From Bog-375 sp049698695 (GTDB taxonomy: Bacteria > Acidobacteriota > Terriglobia > Bryobacterales > Bryobacteraceae): DNA of 64,000 nucleotides. Made by a program: the position numbers and the translations under genes. Shown one piece after another: positions 26,494-34,507 of the stretch (its first letter is position 1; each line of letters begins with the position of its first letter). The DNA is taken from contig JBAVYH010000105.1 of assembly GCA_049698695.1 (NCBI GenBank), positions 11,106-75,105 on the forward strand, given 5' to 3'. The notes below the pieces were generated by a model that saw nothing but the letters and a program-made list of their open reading frames with translations, had not been told where the DNA came from and searched no databases.

Positions 26494-27531
26494 TTAAAAC
26501 TGCGCGCTCTCGAGCGCCCGGCTGGTCTGGATGACGGCCGCCATCACGCGCTCGTACCGCATGCGCATCGGGCCCAGCACGGCCACCTTGGCCGGCAGAC
26601 CGCTAGCCAGCCGCACGCTCATGCCGATCAGCGCCAGGTCTTTCATCGCCGGATGCGCCTCCTCCAGGCCCACCCGCACCTCCAGTTCGCCCGGCGGCAG
26701 CTCCAGGAAACGGTCCAGCAGGTCGATCAGCCGCTGCTTTTCCTCCAGCGCCCGCAGCAGCTCGCGCAGTTTCTCCCGCGTGAGGTGCAGGTCCAGGCCC
26801 AGCAGGTTGGAGGCGCCCTCCATGTGCACTTCGGGCGAGGTGTCCACTTCCAGCAGCCCCTTGCTGCACAACACCTGCAGCTTGCTCATCAAGACGCTGT
26901 ACAGCGCCTTCTCTTCCAGCAGGCGGCGCAACAGCTCGCGGCGCGCGTCCCCTAGCCGCCAGCCGCTGAAATTGCGATTGACATAGTTACGGATCGAAAG
27001 CAGCTCATCGGTCGGAATCGGATCTTCCAGCGTTACCACCCGGTTGCGCACCATCTGGTCGCGCGTCACCAGAATCATCAGCACGCGCCGCTCGGCCAGG
27101 GGCAGCAGCTCGATCTGATCCAGCTCCTGCGCCAGCGCGGGGAGGGCGGCCACGATGCCCACATTGCGCGTCAACTCGGTCAGGATCTGGCTGGACCGCT
27201 CCACGCCGGCCGCCACCGTGGGCAGCGAGCGAAACTCCTCGTGCAGCCGCTCCCCTTCGGCCAGCGCCAGCCGCGCCGCGACCAGCGAACCCACGTAAAA
27301 GCGGAAAGCCTTCTCGGTGGGCACCCGGCCGGCGGAGGTGTGAGGCTGGGAAAGGTAGCCGTCATCGGACAGCTCCGCCATTACGTTACGGATCGAAGCC
27401 GGGCTCAGGTCCTGGTTGCGGCTGCTCGCAATGCTGCGCGAACCGACCGGCTCCCCGGTCTCGATGTAATTGCGCACGATCGCGTTCAGGATGTCGCGAT
27501 GCCGGGATTTGAGCGGCTCAGTTTGGCTCAT
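26494..27531 (-). CDS. hrcA: heat-inducible transcription repressor HrcA
   Basis: Repressor of 345 residues that normally binds CIRCE operators upstream of groESL and dnaK. N-terminal winged helix (SRHRDILNAIVRNYIETGEP, GSRSIASSRNQDLSPASIRN, SQPHTSAGRVPTEKAFRFYV), followed by the dimerisation and inserted domains. First gene of the operon with grpE and dnaJ. A good sigma-70-type promoter lies upstream but no CIRCE sequence (TTAGCACTC...GAGTGCTAA) is present there, so HrcA may act elsewhere in this genome rather than on itself. Confidence 0.96.
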   Translation of the reverse strand: MSQTEPLKSRHRDILNAIVRNYIETGEPVGSRSIASSRNQDLSPASIRNVMAELSDDGYLSQPHTSAGRVPTEKAFRFYVGSLVAARLALAEGERLHEEFRSLPTVAAGVERSSQILTELTRNVGIVAALPALAQELDQIELLPLAERRVLMILVTRDQMVRNRVVTLEDPIPTDELLSIRNYVNRNFSGWRLGDARRELLRRLLEEKALYSVLMSKLQVLCSKGLLEVDTSPEVHMEGASNLLGLDLHLTREKLRELLRALEEKQRLIDLLDRFLELPPGELEVRVGLEEAHPAMKDLALIGMSVRLASGLPAKVAVLGPMRMRYERVMAAVIQTSRALESAQF

Positions 27532-27559
27532 GCTGCGCTGTTACAATACCCCTACTGCG

Positions 27560-27588
27560 ATTCTAACCGTCTGAAAGGGAAGGGTCAA
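27560..27588 (-). promoter_or_regulatory. sigma-70-type promoter for hrcA-grpE-dnaJ
   Basis: On the minus strand TTGACC (27,583-27,588) and TAGAAT (27,560-27,565) are 17 bases apart, a near-consensus -35/-10 pair, about 29 bases before the hrcA ATG. No inverted repeat overlaps it. Confidence 0.7.
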
Positions 27589-27859
27589 CATGCGGTGGTC
27601 GTGTCCTAAACTGCGTCGCCCGATTTTGGGACACTACCCTCGATACCACCAGGCGGTACAATGTGAGGCGAATGCGGCCCTGGGCAAACTGCCTGACTGC
27701 CGTCCAGTTTGGGGCGTTGCCTGAATTTCGGCGATTCAAGACCATGATGCGACGAAATCCTCAGTGTTCCAAAGGATGAGCTAAATCGAAGGGTAGCTGT
27801 GGCAAAGTCTGTTTCGCCACGAACCGGGAATCCAAGGGCACCGGGACGGAAACCGAAGC

Positions 27860-28822
27860 GTGAACAACACTGACCAGTTAACAAAGCTGCTGCGCTCACT
27901 TGTTAAGATCCTGTCCGCCGTTCAGAGAAAGTACGAGTCCGTATCCGTAGGTCAAGAGACCGGCGATAATCAAAAACAGGACTCCGTACGATCTCAGCCA
28001 ATTGAGTTTCGTTCCGACCTTCCCCTGCCAGTAGCTGTACGCGAATATTACGAATCCGAGCAGCGCGAGCGCCGAACCCTCTGGACCCGGAGAATTAAGC
28101 CCGGCCTTGAGATATTCGGCATTGCGGTAGCATTTGCGCTTGCTATCTTCACCTACCTCACTCTGGATCAGGTCAGACAGCAAACCCCGAAAGTGGGCAG
28201 CGCGGCTGAAGCCGCCCAGGGTCAACTTAAGGTGATGCAGGCTGGTCAACGGCCCTGGGCAGGTCTCGGTGGTCAAGTTCAGTTGTCCAGCGAGCCGGCC
28301 TTCAAGCTCATGTTTGCTCCTGTACCATCTAGCACTGTCCCACCACCGGTTCTGCCGCCATCTGCATTTGCTGGTCCGCCGAATCGTGTAAATCTCACCC
28401 TGGAAGTAGTAGTTACGGTGAGGAATTTTGGTGCATCTCCTGCATTTGATGTCAATGGGATGATGATGACCTACATTCCTCCACCAGCAAATACAATTAC
28501 TAGACCAGATAAGACCAGAATGCTGTGTCCAGTCGGACTCACCGTTCAACATCTGGGAGAAGTGATTTTTCCTAGCCCTAACTCTGAATATATACAAGGA
28601 TTTAGTCAACAGACATCTGTTGATCTTAAGCAGCATTCGGAAATCGGTCGGGTTTGGCTCCTTGGATGTATCGTATATCACGACCATGATCAGGGCCTGC
28701 ATCACACCTGGTTCTGGCTCAGATCTACTCATCCGGACAATGCGCAGTGGATAACTGATAGCCGCGTGTTTCGTCACATGCCCATACTTGGTTTCGAGTC
28801 TTGGGGGGAAGAGGCTGATTGA
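27860..28822 (+). CDS. hypothetical protein with one transmembrane helix
   Basis: Protein of 320 residues not recognised. The N-terminal 80 residues are polar and charged, a transmembrane helix spans about 86-104 (LEIFGIAVAFALAIFTYLTL), and a beta-rich domain follows, introduced by QAGQRPWAGLGGQV and containing VNLTLEVVVTVRNFGASPAF. The layout (short cytosolic part, one helix, 'QRPW' extracytoplasmic domain) is common among uncharacterised bacterial proteins. The start is a GTG. Base composition is less GC-rich than its neighbours, and it stands alone between hrcA and a small membrane gene, which suggests acquired DNA. Confidence 0.7.
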   Translation: MNNTDQLTKLLRSLVKILSAVQRKYESVSVGQETGDNQKQDSVRSQPIEFRSDLPLPVAVREYYESEQRERRTLWTRRIKPGLEIFGIAVAFALAIFTYLTLDQVRQQTPKVGSAAEAAQGQLKVMQAGQRPWAGLGGQVQLSSEPAFKLMFAPVPSSTVPPPVLPPSAFAGPPNRVNLTLEVVVTVRNFGASPAFDVNGMMMTYIPPPANTITRPDKTRMLCPVGLTVQHLGEVIFPSPNSEYIQGFSQQTSVDLKQHSEIGRVWLLGCIVYHDHDQGLHHTWFWLRSTHPDNAQWITDSRVFRHMPILGFESWGEEAD

Positions 28823-29052
28823 ATTGCCTCTGGAAATATGGGGAAACGCAATAGAAGCACCCGCCACCATTGGAAGGCACACCGGTAGCGCCACCCTGCC
28901 AAGCCACCGCCTAGAGGATCGCCAAAAACGGCTGCGCTCTTTCAGCCCTGTGAACTTTTCAGCAACGCACGTTGGGACAGCGCCCATGCCGTCGATTGAG
29001 GCGGCCGCGGATGCGCTAGAATAGCCGTTCCGTTTCCCGGGAGGTCACCGGC

Positions 29053-29463
29053 GTGGAAGCCGTCAAAGCCCTGTTGCGTCTGTTCAGCTATCTGTACCAC
29101 GGTGTGCTGGCGTTGTTCCTGTTGGCGCTGTCCGCCGTTGCGCTGGCCTCCGGCGCCGCCGCCCTCCATCTTGATATGTTGCCGTGGAGCGGCGCCACCC
29201 TGGCTTGGGTCCTGCTCGCCGCTTCCCTCTTCGGGCTGTTGGCAGTGGTGCTCGCCGTAAGGCGCGCCGGCGCAGCGCTGCTTTTTCTGTGGAGCCTGCT
29301 GGTCGCCGCCATGCTGCTGAAAGGGTACGTGTTCAGCGGCTATCGCTTTGCGCCCGGCGTAGGTGTGCGCACCGCCATGTCCCTGGTGCTTGGATCGTGG
29401 CTGGCACTCTTCGGCGCCTGGTTCGCCCTGCAACGCCCCCAGTCCACGAATAAAGTGCATTAG
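29053..29463 (+). CDS. small integral membrane protein, unknown function
   Basis: Protein of 136 residues with four hydrophobic helices (about 13-36, 44-66, 72-92, 104-126) and short loops: LYHGVLALFLLALSAVALAS, LAWVLLAASLFGLLAVVLAV, ALLFLWSLLVAAMLLKGYVF and a last helix ending ALFGAWFALQRPQSTNKVH. The GTG start at 29053 is preceded by GGGAGG at about eight bases. No family recognised. Its GC content and codon use look like the core genome, unlike the gene before it. Confidence 0.7.
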   Translation: MEAVKALLRLFSYLYHGVLALFLLALSAVALASGAAALHLDMLPWSGATLAWVLLAASLFGLLAVVLAVRRAGAALLFLWSLLVAAMLLKGYVFSGYRFAPGVGVRTAMSLVLGSWLALFGAWFALQRPQSTNKVH

Positions 29464-29617
29464 TTAAGATCGAAAGCCGCAGACCGACGCCGAAGAATGC
29501 CCAGTGAAATTGAATTTCGGATTTTCGCGCCGGGGCGCAAGTGGCGGTTGGCGGAGCCAAGAGACGGCCCCAGGGGAGAAGCTGCACTTCGGAGGATCAA
29601 AAGTTAGCGCCTGGGTG

Positions 29618-29704
29618 TATACTTCGTTCGGAACTGGGAACGAAAATGAAAACTCCTAGCTAGCCGTCGCAATGGCGACGGTGGGTGTGATCCCAAAGAG
29701 GTGA
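29618..29704 (+). promoter_or_regulatory. putative promoter and structured leader of the SpoIIAA-like gene
   Basis: TATACT (29,618-29,623) could be a -10 box. A perfect 7-bp inverted repeat TTCGTTC/GAACGAA (29,623-29,629 and 29,638-29,644) overlaps the expected transcription start. Then a stable hairpin CCGTCGC-AATG-GCGACGG (29,664-29,681) precedes the ribosome-binding site AAAGAGGTGA (29,695-29,704) by 13 bases. Together these suggest control at transcription start and in the leader. Confidence 0.4.
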
Positions 29705-29708
29705 CACC

Positions 29709-30089
29709 ATTCCCATTCGGTTCAGATATGATCCGCAGCTCAACATACTTTTCACCAGCGCTGAAGGCTTGATGTCTCTTGAGGAGATTGAGAAGCATCT
29801 TGATGAGGAAGCTACGAGGAGGCAGGTGGCGCGCCGGGAGATGATTGATGCCACAGCCGCTACGACAAACCTGACAGCCGAAGAGGTCAGGAAGATCGTT
29901 GGGCGCGTGCACGAAATGATGCGAAGCGGCCCCTTTGGTCCGACGGCCATCGTGACCAACAATGACGTGGTCTTCGGAATGGCCAGGATGTTTGCGATAT
30001 TATGCGAACTGCAGCAGGGGCCGCCGGTTGGGGTATTCCGGACTCTTGACGAAGGCCGGGATTGGCTCGTTGGCGCGTCTCCGCAGTGA
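29709..30089 (+). CDS. SpoIIAA/STAS-like small protein, probable ATT start
   Basis: Protein of about 126 residues. Its body (LEEIEKHLDEEATRRQVARR, TTNLTAEEVRKIVGRVHEMM, GPTAIVTNNDVVFGMARMFA, PPVGVFRTLDEGRDWL) has the alternating strand/helix pattern of SpoIIAA-like proteins. The first standard start is TTG/ATG at 29,769-29,774, but the 20 codons before it (PIRFRYDPQLNILFTSAEGL) complete the first beta strands of the fold, so the protein surely begins earlier. In that stretch the only codon placed correctly behind the strong ribosome-binding site (29,695-29,704) is ATT at 29,709; no ATG, GTG or TTG occurs before the in-frame TGA at 29,688. ATT initiation is rare but known. Confidence 0.65.
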   Translation: MPIRFRYDPQLNILFTSAEGLMSLEEIEKHLDEEATRRQVARREMIDATAATTNLTAEEVRKIVGRVHEMMRSGPFGPTAIVTNNDVVFGMARMFAILCELQQGPPVGVFRTLDEGRDWLVGASPQ

Positions 30090-30696
30090 CGGGGTCCCGA
30101 GCCGCGACGAGATCTCTCCGCCTGTTGCCGTCCTCGCAGTCTTGTCGCCGCTTACAGCGCCGGGGCGCAGAATTAATAAGGACTGGTTTATTGGCGGCTA
30201 AGTTCCTTCCTCGGCCGGCCAGAGGAATGGGTCGCGAGCGTTTTCGCTCCGCGTTCTCACGCGTCTTCTTGGTGGCCCAGGTTCTTCTCGAAACAAGTTC
30301 GGTTCAAAACCGGCAGCGCCCGATGCACCGCAGGCCGGAACACGTCCTGCAACTGAGCTTCTTGGGTTTTGCCGGAACCGAGCCGGCGCGCTGGACCGTG
30401 ATGCGTTGGCGCGGTTGCCAGGTTGCGTGAGATTCCTCAGCACAATACCCGCCCGCGGGGGTGGACATCTGCGCCATTTCCCCCATCCTGCTCTCAACTC
30501 TTAGCATGGGACCCCTCCCAGCCTCGCAGGCTTGAACGACTTACGCTGCTTTTGCCCGCTCGGTGCGATAATCAATCGCACGTGGCGGGCCAACTCCGTC
30601 CCACCCCTTCACCGCCAGGAATCCGAGGCCGCACTTGAGAAATGTTGGCCGGCGGTGCAAGCGGTCCCCGCCGCTGCGATACAATGTCCCTTCGTC
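30090..30696 (+). other. intergenic region, no gene recognised
   Basis: About 600 bases. Several short frames are open on both strands but none shows family motifs or a convincing ribosome-binding site. The high GC and Pro/Arg-rich translations look like chance frames. Nothing structural stands out apart from GCACGTGGCGGGCCA near 30,580, which recurs at about 34,331. Confidence 0.5.
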
Positions 30697-31200
30697 ATGC
30701 AGGTACTGCAGGCCGGACAGCACAAGCTGATCTACATGGAACTCCAGCCGGAGATGGTCTCGACCATCGCACGGCAGGCGGGGTTCGAGGTCCGCGCCCG
30801 CGACGGGACGCGAACCATCAGTCTCGACCTGACTGCGCCGGGCCGCCAGGCGCCGCTGCTGCTGTTTGACGCCAGCCATCCGGCCAACCTGGGCTGGTTC
30901 TCGCGCTGCCAGTTTTACGTCGATGGCCGCACGGGAGCCGTGATGCAGACGCCGCTCAGCGTCGCCAACAAGCGCGACCGCAGCGGCCACCTTCACCCCA
31001 ATGCAGTGCGCCTCGGCATCGCCAAGGAATTGCCCGTCACCTTCCGCCTGCCGGGCAACCAGCCGCTCACCGAACAGATGTTCTATAACCTGCTGGTTGG
31101 CTTCTTAAATGCCCTGACGCAAACCGGTGTTGCCGTCTGCGGGGCCGGCGCCGTCGAACCCTTGTCCGGCCGCACTGAAACCCACGGCCCTCGCAATTGA
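30697..31200 (+). CDS. hypothetical protein
   Basis: About 167 residues starting MQVLQAGQHKLIYMELQPEM. Not recognised. It looks like a soluble alpha/beta protein: VSTIARQAGFEVRARDGTRT, PLLLFDASHPANLGWFSRCQ, YVDGRTGAVMQTPLSVANKR, NQPLTEQMFYNLLVGFLNAL. Upstream frame extends to 30,532 but with no protein character. The last 24 residues are encoded by the first copy of a 62-bp repeat (31,129-31,190), so the original C-terminus has probably been replaced. It directly precedes the glycosyltransferase gene, 46 bases away. Confidence 0.55.
   Translation: MQVLQAGQHKLIYMELQPEMVSTIARQAGFEVRARDGTRTISLDLTAPGRQAPLLLFDASHPANLGWFSRCQFYVDGRTGAVMQTPLSVANKRDRSGHLHPNAVRLGIAKELPVTFRLPGNQPLTEQMFYNLLVGFLNALTQTGVAVCGAGAVEPLSGRTETHGPRN
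31129..31190 (+). repeat. 62-bp direct repeat, copy A
   Basis: From GTTGCCGTCTGCG to CGGCCC; 52 of 62 bases match copy B at 32,932-32,993 with no gaps. It forms the end of the preceding open frame. The two copies bracket the glycosyltransferase/methyltransferase pair. Confidence 0.75.
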
Positions 31201-31246
31201 TGGGTGGTATGCTTGTTCGGCAGCGGTGGCTGTGCAGACGCAATCG

Positions 31247-32269
31247 ATGAGCACCCCGGCCCCTCCGTCCGGCGTTCCGCGAAGAATCTCCTCCTGGCCC
31301 GCTCTCTTGTACGGCATCCTCATCGCCGGCGCCGGTTTCACGGTCTACTTTTTCGCCGTCCTCCTGCGCTTCGTCGGCTTGCTCGCCGATCCGTACGGTC
31401 GCTCGCTGGCCCTCGTCCACAAGCTGGTCTGGTACTCCGGAATGCCGGTGGCAGCCGGGTTCCTCTTGATCCTCTTCGACCTGTTCGTGCTGCTTCCCGG
31501 TAAGCGAACGCGCATCACCGTTCGCTGGGATCCGCCACCGAACCTGGATTTGACGGTCGTGCTCACCGCCTACAATGACGAATCCAGCATCGGCCGGGCG
31601 GTCGAGGACTTCCGCGGCCATCCGAAGGTGAAACGCATTATCGTGGTGGACAACAACAGCTCCGACCGCACCTCTGAGGTTGCGCGGAAGGCCGGCGCCG
31701 AAGTGGTTTGTGAGAAGCGCCAGGGCTACGGCCAATGCGTCTTTCGCGCCCTCGAGGATGGTGCAGCCTGCACCGACACCGGATTGACGCTGCTCTCGGA
31801 AGGTGACATGACCTTCCGCGCATACGATATCGACAAGTTCCTCGCTTACGCGCCGCATGCCGATATCGTCAATGGCACGCGTATCGTAGAGCAACTGCGC
31901 GACCTGCGCACCCAACTGACTACGTTCATGTTCTACGGCAACTTCTTCGCCGGTAAGTTGCTCGAGGCCAAACATATCGGGAAAGGAACCCTGACCGACG
32001 TCGGCACCACTTACAAGTTATGCCGCAACTCAGTTCTGCGCGATCTCCTTCCATTCCTGGATCGCCGCATCAATCTTGAGTTCAACGCGCATTTTCTGGA
32101 CCAGGCGCTCAGTTACGGCTTCAGCGTGGTCGAGTGTCCCGTCACCTTTCATGCCAGGGTAGGCGCCAGCAAAGGCGGTAATGTCGGCAATCTACGCGCT
32201 TTGCACGTCGGGCTTCGTATGATTTTTGGAATTGTCTTCAGTTGGAGGCCCCTGGCATGCCGGAACTAA
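31247..32269 (+). CDS. glycosyltransferase family 2 protein with membrane N-terminus
   Basis: Protein of 340 residues. Two hydrophobic helices (about 18-45 and 62-85) anchor it; the catalytic GT2 domain starts LDLTVVLTAYNDESSIGRAV and holds IIVVDNNSSDRTSEVARKAG, the nucleotide-sugar binding block, and LLSEGDMTFRAYD, the acidic metal-binding motif. GTTYKLCRNSVLRDLLPFLD and VVECPVTFHARVGASKGGNV resemble family members that make polyprenyl-linked or cell-surface sugars. ATG at 31247 is preferred over earlier frame. The next gene overlaps its end by 13 bases, so the two are one operon and probably act on the same glycan or lipid. Confidence 0.88.
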   Translation: MSTPAPPSGVPRRISSWPALLYGILIAGAGFTVYFFAVLLRFVGLLADPYGRSLALVHKLVWYSGMPVAAGFLLILFDLFVLLPGKRTRITVRWDPPPNLDLTVVLTAYNDESSIGRAVEDFRGHPKVKRIIVVDNNSSDRTSEVARKAGAEVVCEKRQGYGQCVFRALEDGAACTDTGLTLLSEGDMTFRAYDIDKFLAYAPHADIVNGTRIVEQLRDLRTQLTTFMFYGNFFAGKLLEAKHIGKGTLTDVGTTYKLCRNSVLRDLLPFLDRRINLEFNAHFLDQALSYGFSVVECPVTFHARVGASKGGNVGNLRALHVGLRMIFGIVFSWRPLACRN

Positions 32270-32901
32270 GTGGTTATCATAATACCCGCCTGCCCTACGA
32301 CGCCAAGCGCGAGGTGCTGTGGAAGGCTCTATGCGAGTATTACTTTCAGCCGCTGGTACCGCCAGATGCCTGCGTGCTGGAGCTGGGCGCCGGCTATGGC
32401 CACTTCATCAACAATATACGCTGCGCGAGGCGAATCGCGCTCGACCAATGGGACAGTTTCGGAGAATATCTTCAGCCCGGCATCGTGGCGTTGATCGGCC
32501 GCGTAACTGATTTGAGTTTCCTGGAAGATCACTCGGTGGATTTCGCCTTCGCCAGTAACTTATTCGAGCATCTGACGCAGAGTGATTTCGGCTGGGTGCT
32601 TGAGCAACTGCGACATAAGTTGAAGCCGGACGGTACCTTGAACATCATACAGCCCAATTATCGCTTCGCTTACAAAGAATACTTCGACGACTACACCCAC
32701 GTCGCCGTTTACTCGCACCACAGTCTTACGGATTTCCTCGCCGCGCATGGCTTCCGCGTCATCGATTGCCAGCCCCGGTTTCTTCCCTTGACGGTGAAGT
32801 CAAAACTGCCTGTCTGGCGAGTACTCATCCGGCTGTATCTGGCTTTGCCGTTCAAGCCCTTGGGCAAGCAGATGCTCGTCCGCGCGGTGGCGAGCGCGTG
32901 A
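32257..32901 (+). CDS. class I SAM-dependent methyltransferase
   Basis: Cytosolic methyltransferase of 214 residues. Motif I is VLELGAGYGHFINN, the acidic motif II region is ALDQWDSFGEYL, motif post-I SVDFAFASNLFEHLT and later LKPDGTLNIIQPNYRFAYKE. This pattern fits methyltransferases next to sugar-transfer genes, often acting on glycolipid or surface-sugar intermediates. ATG at 32257 overlaps the glycosyltransferase end by 13 bases. Followed by copy B of the 62-bp repeat. Confidence 0.88.
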   Translation: MPELSGYHNTRLPYDAKREVLWKALCEYYFQPLVPPDACVLELGAGYGHFINNIRCARRIALDQWDSFGEYLQPGIVALIGRVTDLSFLEDHSVDFAFASNLFEHLTQSDFGWVLEQLRHKLKPDGTLNIIQPNYRFAYKEYFDDYTHVAVYSHHSLTDFLAAHGFRVIDCQPRFLPLTVKSKLPVWRVLIRLYLALPFKPLGKQMLVRAVASA

Positions 32902-32931
32902 CTCCGCCGGACTGCCACCTCCCAAGGCAGC

Positions 32932-32993
32932 GTTGCCGTCTGCGTATCTGGCGCCGTCGAACACTTGTCCGGCCGCACCGAACCATTCGGCCC
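32932..32993 (+). repeat. 62-bp direct repeat, copy B
   Basis: Second copy of the repeat at 31,129-31,190, same orientation, 10 mismatches, located 30 bases after the methyltransferase stop in non-coding sequence. Confidence 0.75.
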
Positions 32994-33090
32994 GAGCGTC
33001 TGACAAATCGGCAGCCGCGCCCCGTAAGGGCCGGGCATGCCCCGCCCGGCTTTCCACAAAGGCCGATTGGCGATACACTCCACGTAAAGT

Positions 33091-33834
33091 ATGTCCCTCT
33101 CACGAGCCTGCCTTGCGTACGTAGTCCTCCTCGCTGCCGCCCAAGCGCAAGAGCCGGGAAGTCTGGGGGGAATCGTTGTAGATCTGTCGGGGGCCGGTGT
33201 GTCGGGCGTGCACTTGAGGCTGCGAGAAATCGTTGGCGATGCGGCGCAGACTCAATCTGGGGGTAAGGGAGAGTTCCGGTTCCAGAACCTCCCTCCGGGA
33301 ATCTACTCAGTTGAGGCCACAGCCCCCGGGTTCGCTCGCACGACGGCCGAGGCAATAAGGGTCGCCAGCCGCGCCGAAGCCAACGTGAAGATTGTCATGA
33401 AGATCGCTCCCCTGTTTTCGTGTGATCCTGGGCCGAAGACCAGGTTCGACCCGATCCAATCGACCTCTTCCGAGATCGTCGGCGTAGTGGAAGGTTCGCC
33501 GGCAGGAGTGAAGGGTCCCGGGTGGAACCATGCTGAGAATGCGCTGATCACCGTGACCGGGCCCATGCTGCTGACCGATACGGGACCCAAGAGTGGAAAT
33601 CTGGTCGCTTCAACCCTCACGGACAAGGAGGGGCACTTTAAATTGTCGATTCAGGAACCAGGCAGGTACACGGTCACCGCGCACCAGGATGGACACGCCG
33701 ATTTCGTCGTGGAAGACATCGAGGCTAGAAAGGGCCAGCGAACCACGATCCAATGGGCCCTTCCCCTCAGCCTTTGCCCAGCCGCCGATCGCTGCGAACC
33801 AGTGAGGGAGTTTCCTCCACTCATCTGCATGTGA
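33091..33834 (+). CDS. secreted protein with two carboxypeptidase regulatory-like (CnaB/Ig-fold) domains
   Basis: Protein of 247 residues with a short signal peptide (ACLAYVVLLAAAQAQ). The first beta-sandwich spans about 25-108 (LGGIVVDLSGAGVSGVHLRL, GEFRFQNLPPGIYSVEATAP), the second about 135-232 (ENALITVTGPMLL, GHFKLSIQEPGRYTVTAHQD). Such domains are found in acidobacterial surface proteins and receptors; here there is no barrel. Cysteines near 115 and at the end (CPAADRCEP) may form disulfides. Role unknown. Confidence 0.78.
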   Translation: MSLSRACLAYVVLLAAAQAQEPGSLGGIVVDLSGAGVSGVHLRLREIVGDAAQTQSGGKGEFRFQNLPPGIYSVEATAPGFARTTAEAIRVASRAEANVKIVMKIAPLFSCDPGPKTRFDPIQSTSSEIVGVVEGSPAGVKGPGWNHAENALITVTGPMLLTDTGPKSGNLVASTLTDKEGHFKLSIQEPGRYTVTAHQDGHADFVVEDIEARKGQRTTIQWALPLSLCPAADRCEPVREFPPLICM

Positions 33835-33861
33835 CGATCGGCGGTTGGTCGTGCCTGCCCC

Positions 33862-34302
33862 TTACACCACTTTCGGCAGTCGCTCCCTGCGTGTCATCCA
33901 TTCCTCGCTGTTGAACACGCGCGGGCCGACCGCGATCATCCGCGGCAGCAGGTTGAATAGTGCGGTCGGCGTCCAGGGGTCGCCCAGGCGGGTGCGGTAG
34001 CCGCGCCGGTTCACTTCCTCGGCGACGCGCGAAAGCCGGCAGTCCTCCACAATCATATCGAGCGCCAGAACGATGACTTCGACCTCGGCGGGGTTGGCCA
34101 CCAGTTGCGTGCAGTCGTCGGAAACCTGCAGGCCGTACGGAATCTCCTCTACCCAGCCTTGCGGCTTCGAAGGCGCCGCCTCCACCGCGTCGCGCTCCCA
34201 CTCCAAGCCCACCAGGCGCCAGCCGGCCTTGATACGTTGCTCGAGATAATCCGGTTGAACCAGACCCGCGATCGGTTCGTGAATGCGTTCTTTCCGGGCC
34301 AT
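33862..34302 (-). CDS. stand-alone recombinase-domain-like protein
   Basis: Protein of 146 residues. The part from LVANPAEVEVIVLALDMIVE to RLSRVAEEVNRRGYRTRLGD and WTPTALFNLLPRMI resembles the 'Recombinase' domain that follows the catalytic domain in large serine recombinases, a helix-turn-helix-type DNA-binding unit. The catalytic Ser domain and the zinc ribbon are absent. The ATG has an excellent ribosome-binding site (GAGGAGGTG, six bases away), and the frame is intact, so it may be a domesticated DNA-binding protein rather than debris. It is divergent from xseA. Confidence 0.6.
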   Translation of the reverse strand: MARKERIHEPIAGLVQPDYLEQRIKAGWRLVGLEWERDAVEAAPSKPQGWVEEIPYGLQVSDDCTQLVANPAEVEVIVLALDMIVEDCRLSRVAEEVNRRGYRTRLGDPWTPTALFNLLPRMIAVGPRVFNSEEWMTRRERLPKVV

Positions 34303-34507
34303 GAGACACCTCCTCGATGGAGTCGTTAAGCACGTGGCGGGCCACGGGGATACAGGAGTTAGAAGTCAGAAAACACAAGTCAAAATAAGCATCAGAACAC
34401 GCGCCCGTTCTATCTTCCCGGCTTGTCTCCTGGCTTCTGACTTCCTCCCTGTCCGTTCCTGGGAAAGCACCGTCTCTAATTGGGACCGTCCGCGCTACCA
34501 TGGCTCG

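Noticed and set aside
27799..27873. 24-codon frame with GTG start just before and overlapping the 27,860 gene
   Set aside because: Weak ribosome-binding site, basic low-complexity product, no family; could be a leader peptide but unsupported.
30198..30497. Open frames on both strands between the SpoIIAA-like gene and 30,697
   Set aside because: Pro/Arg-rich chance frames with no homology pattern or translation signal.
31067..31975. Minus-strand 302-codon frame
   Set aside because: Mirror of the GT2 glycosyltransferase, which has clear catalytic motifs.
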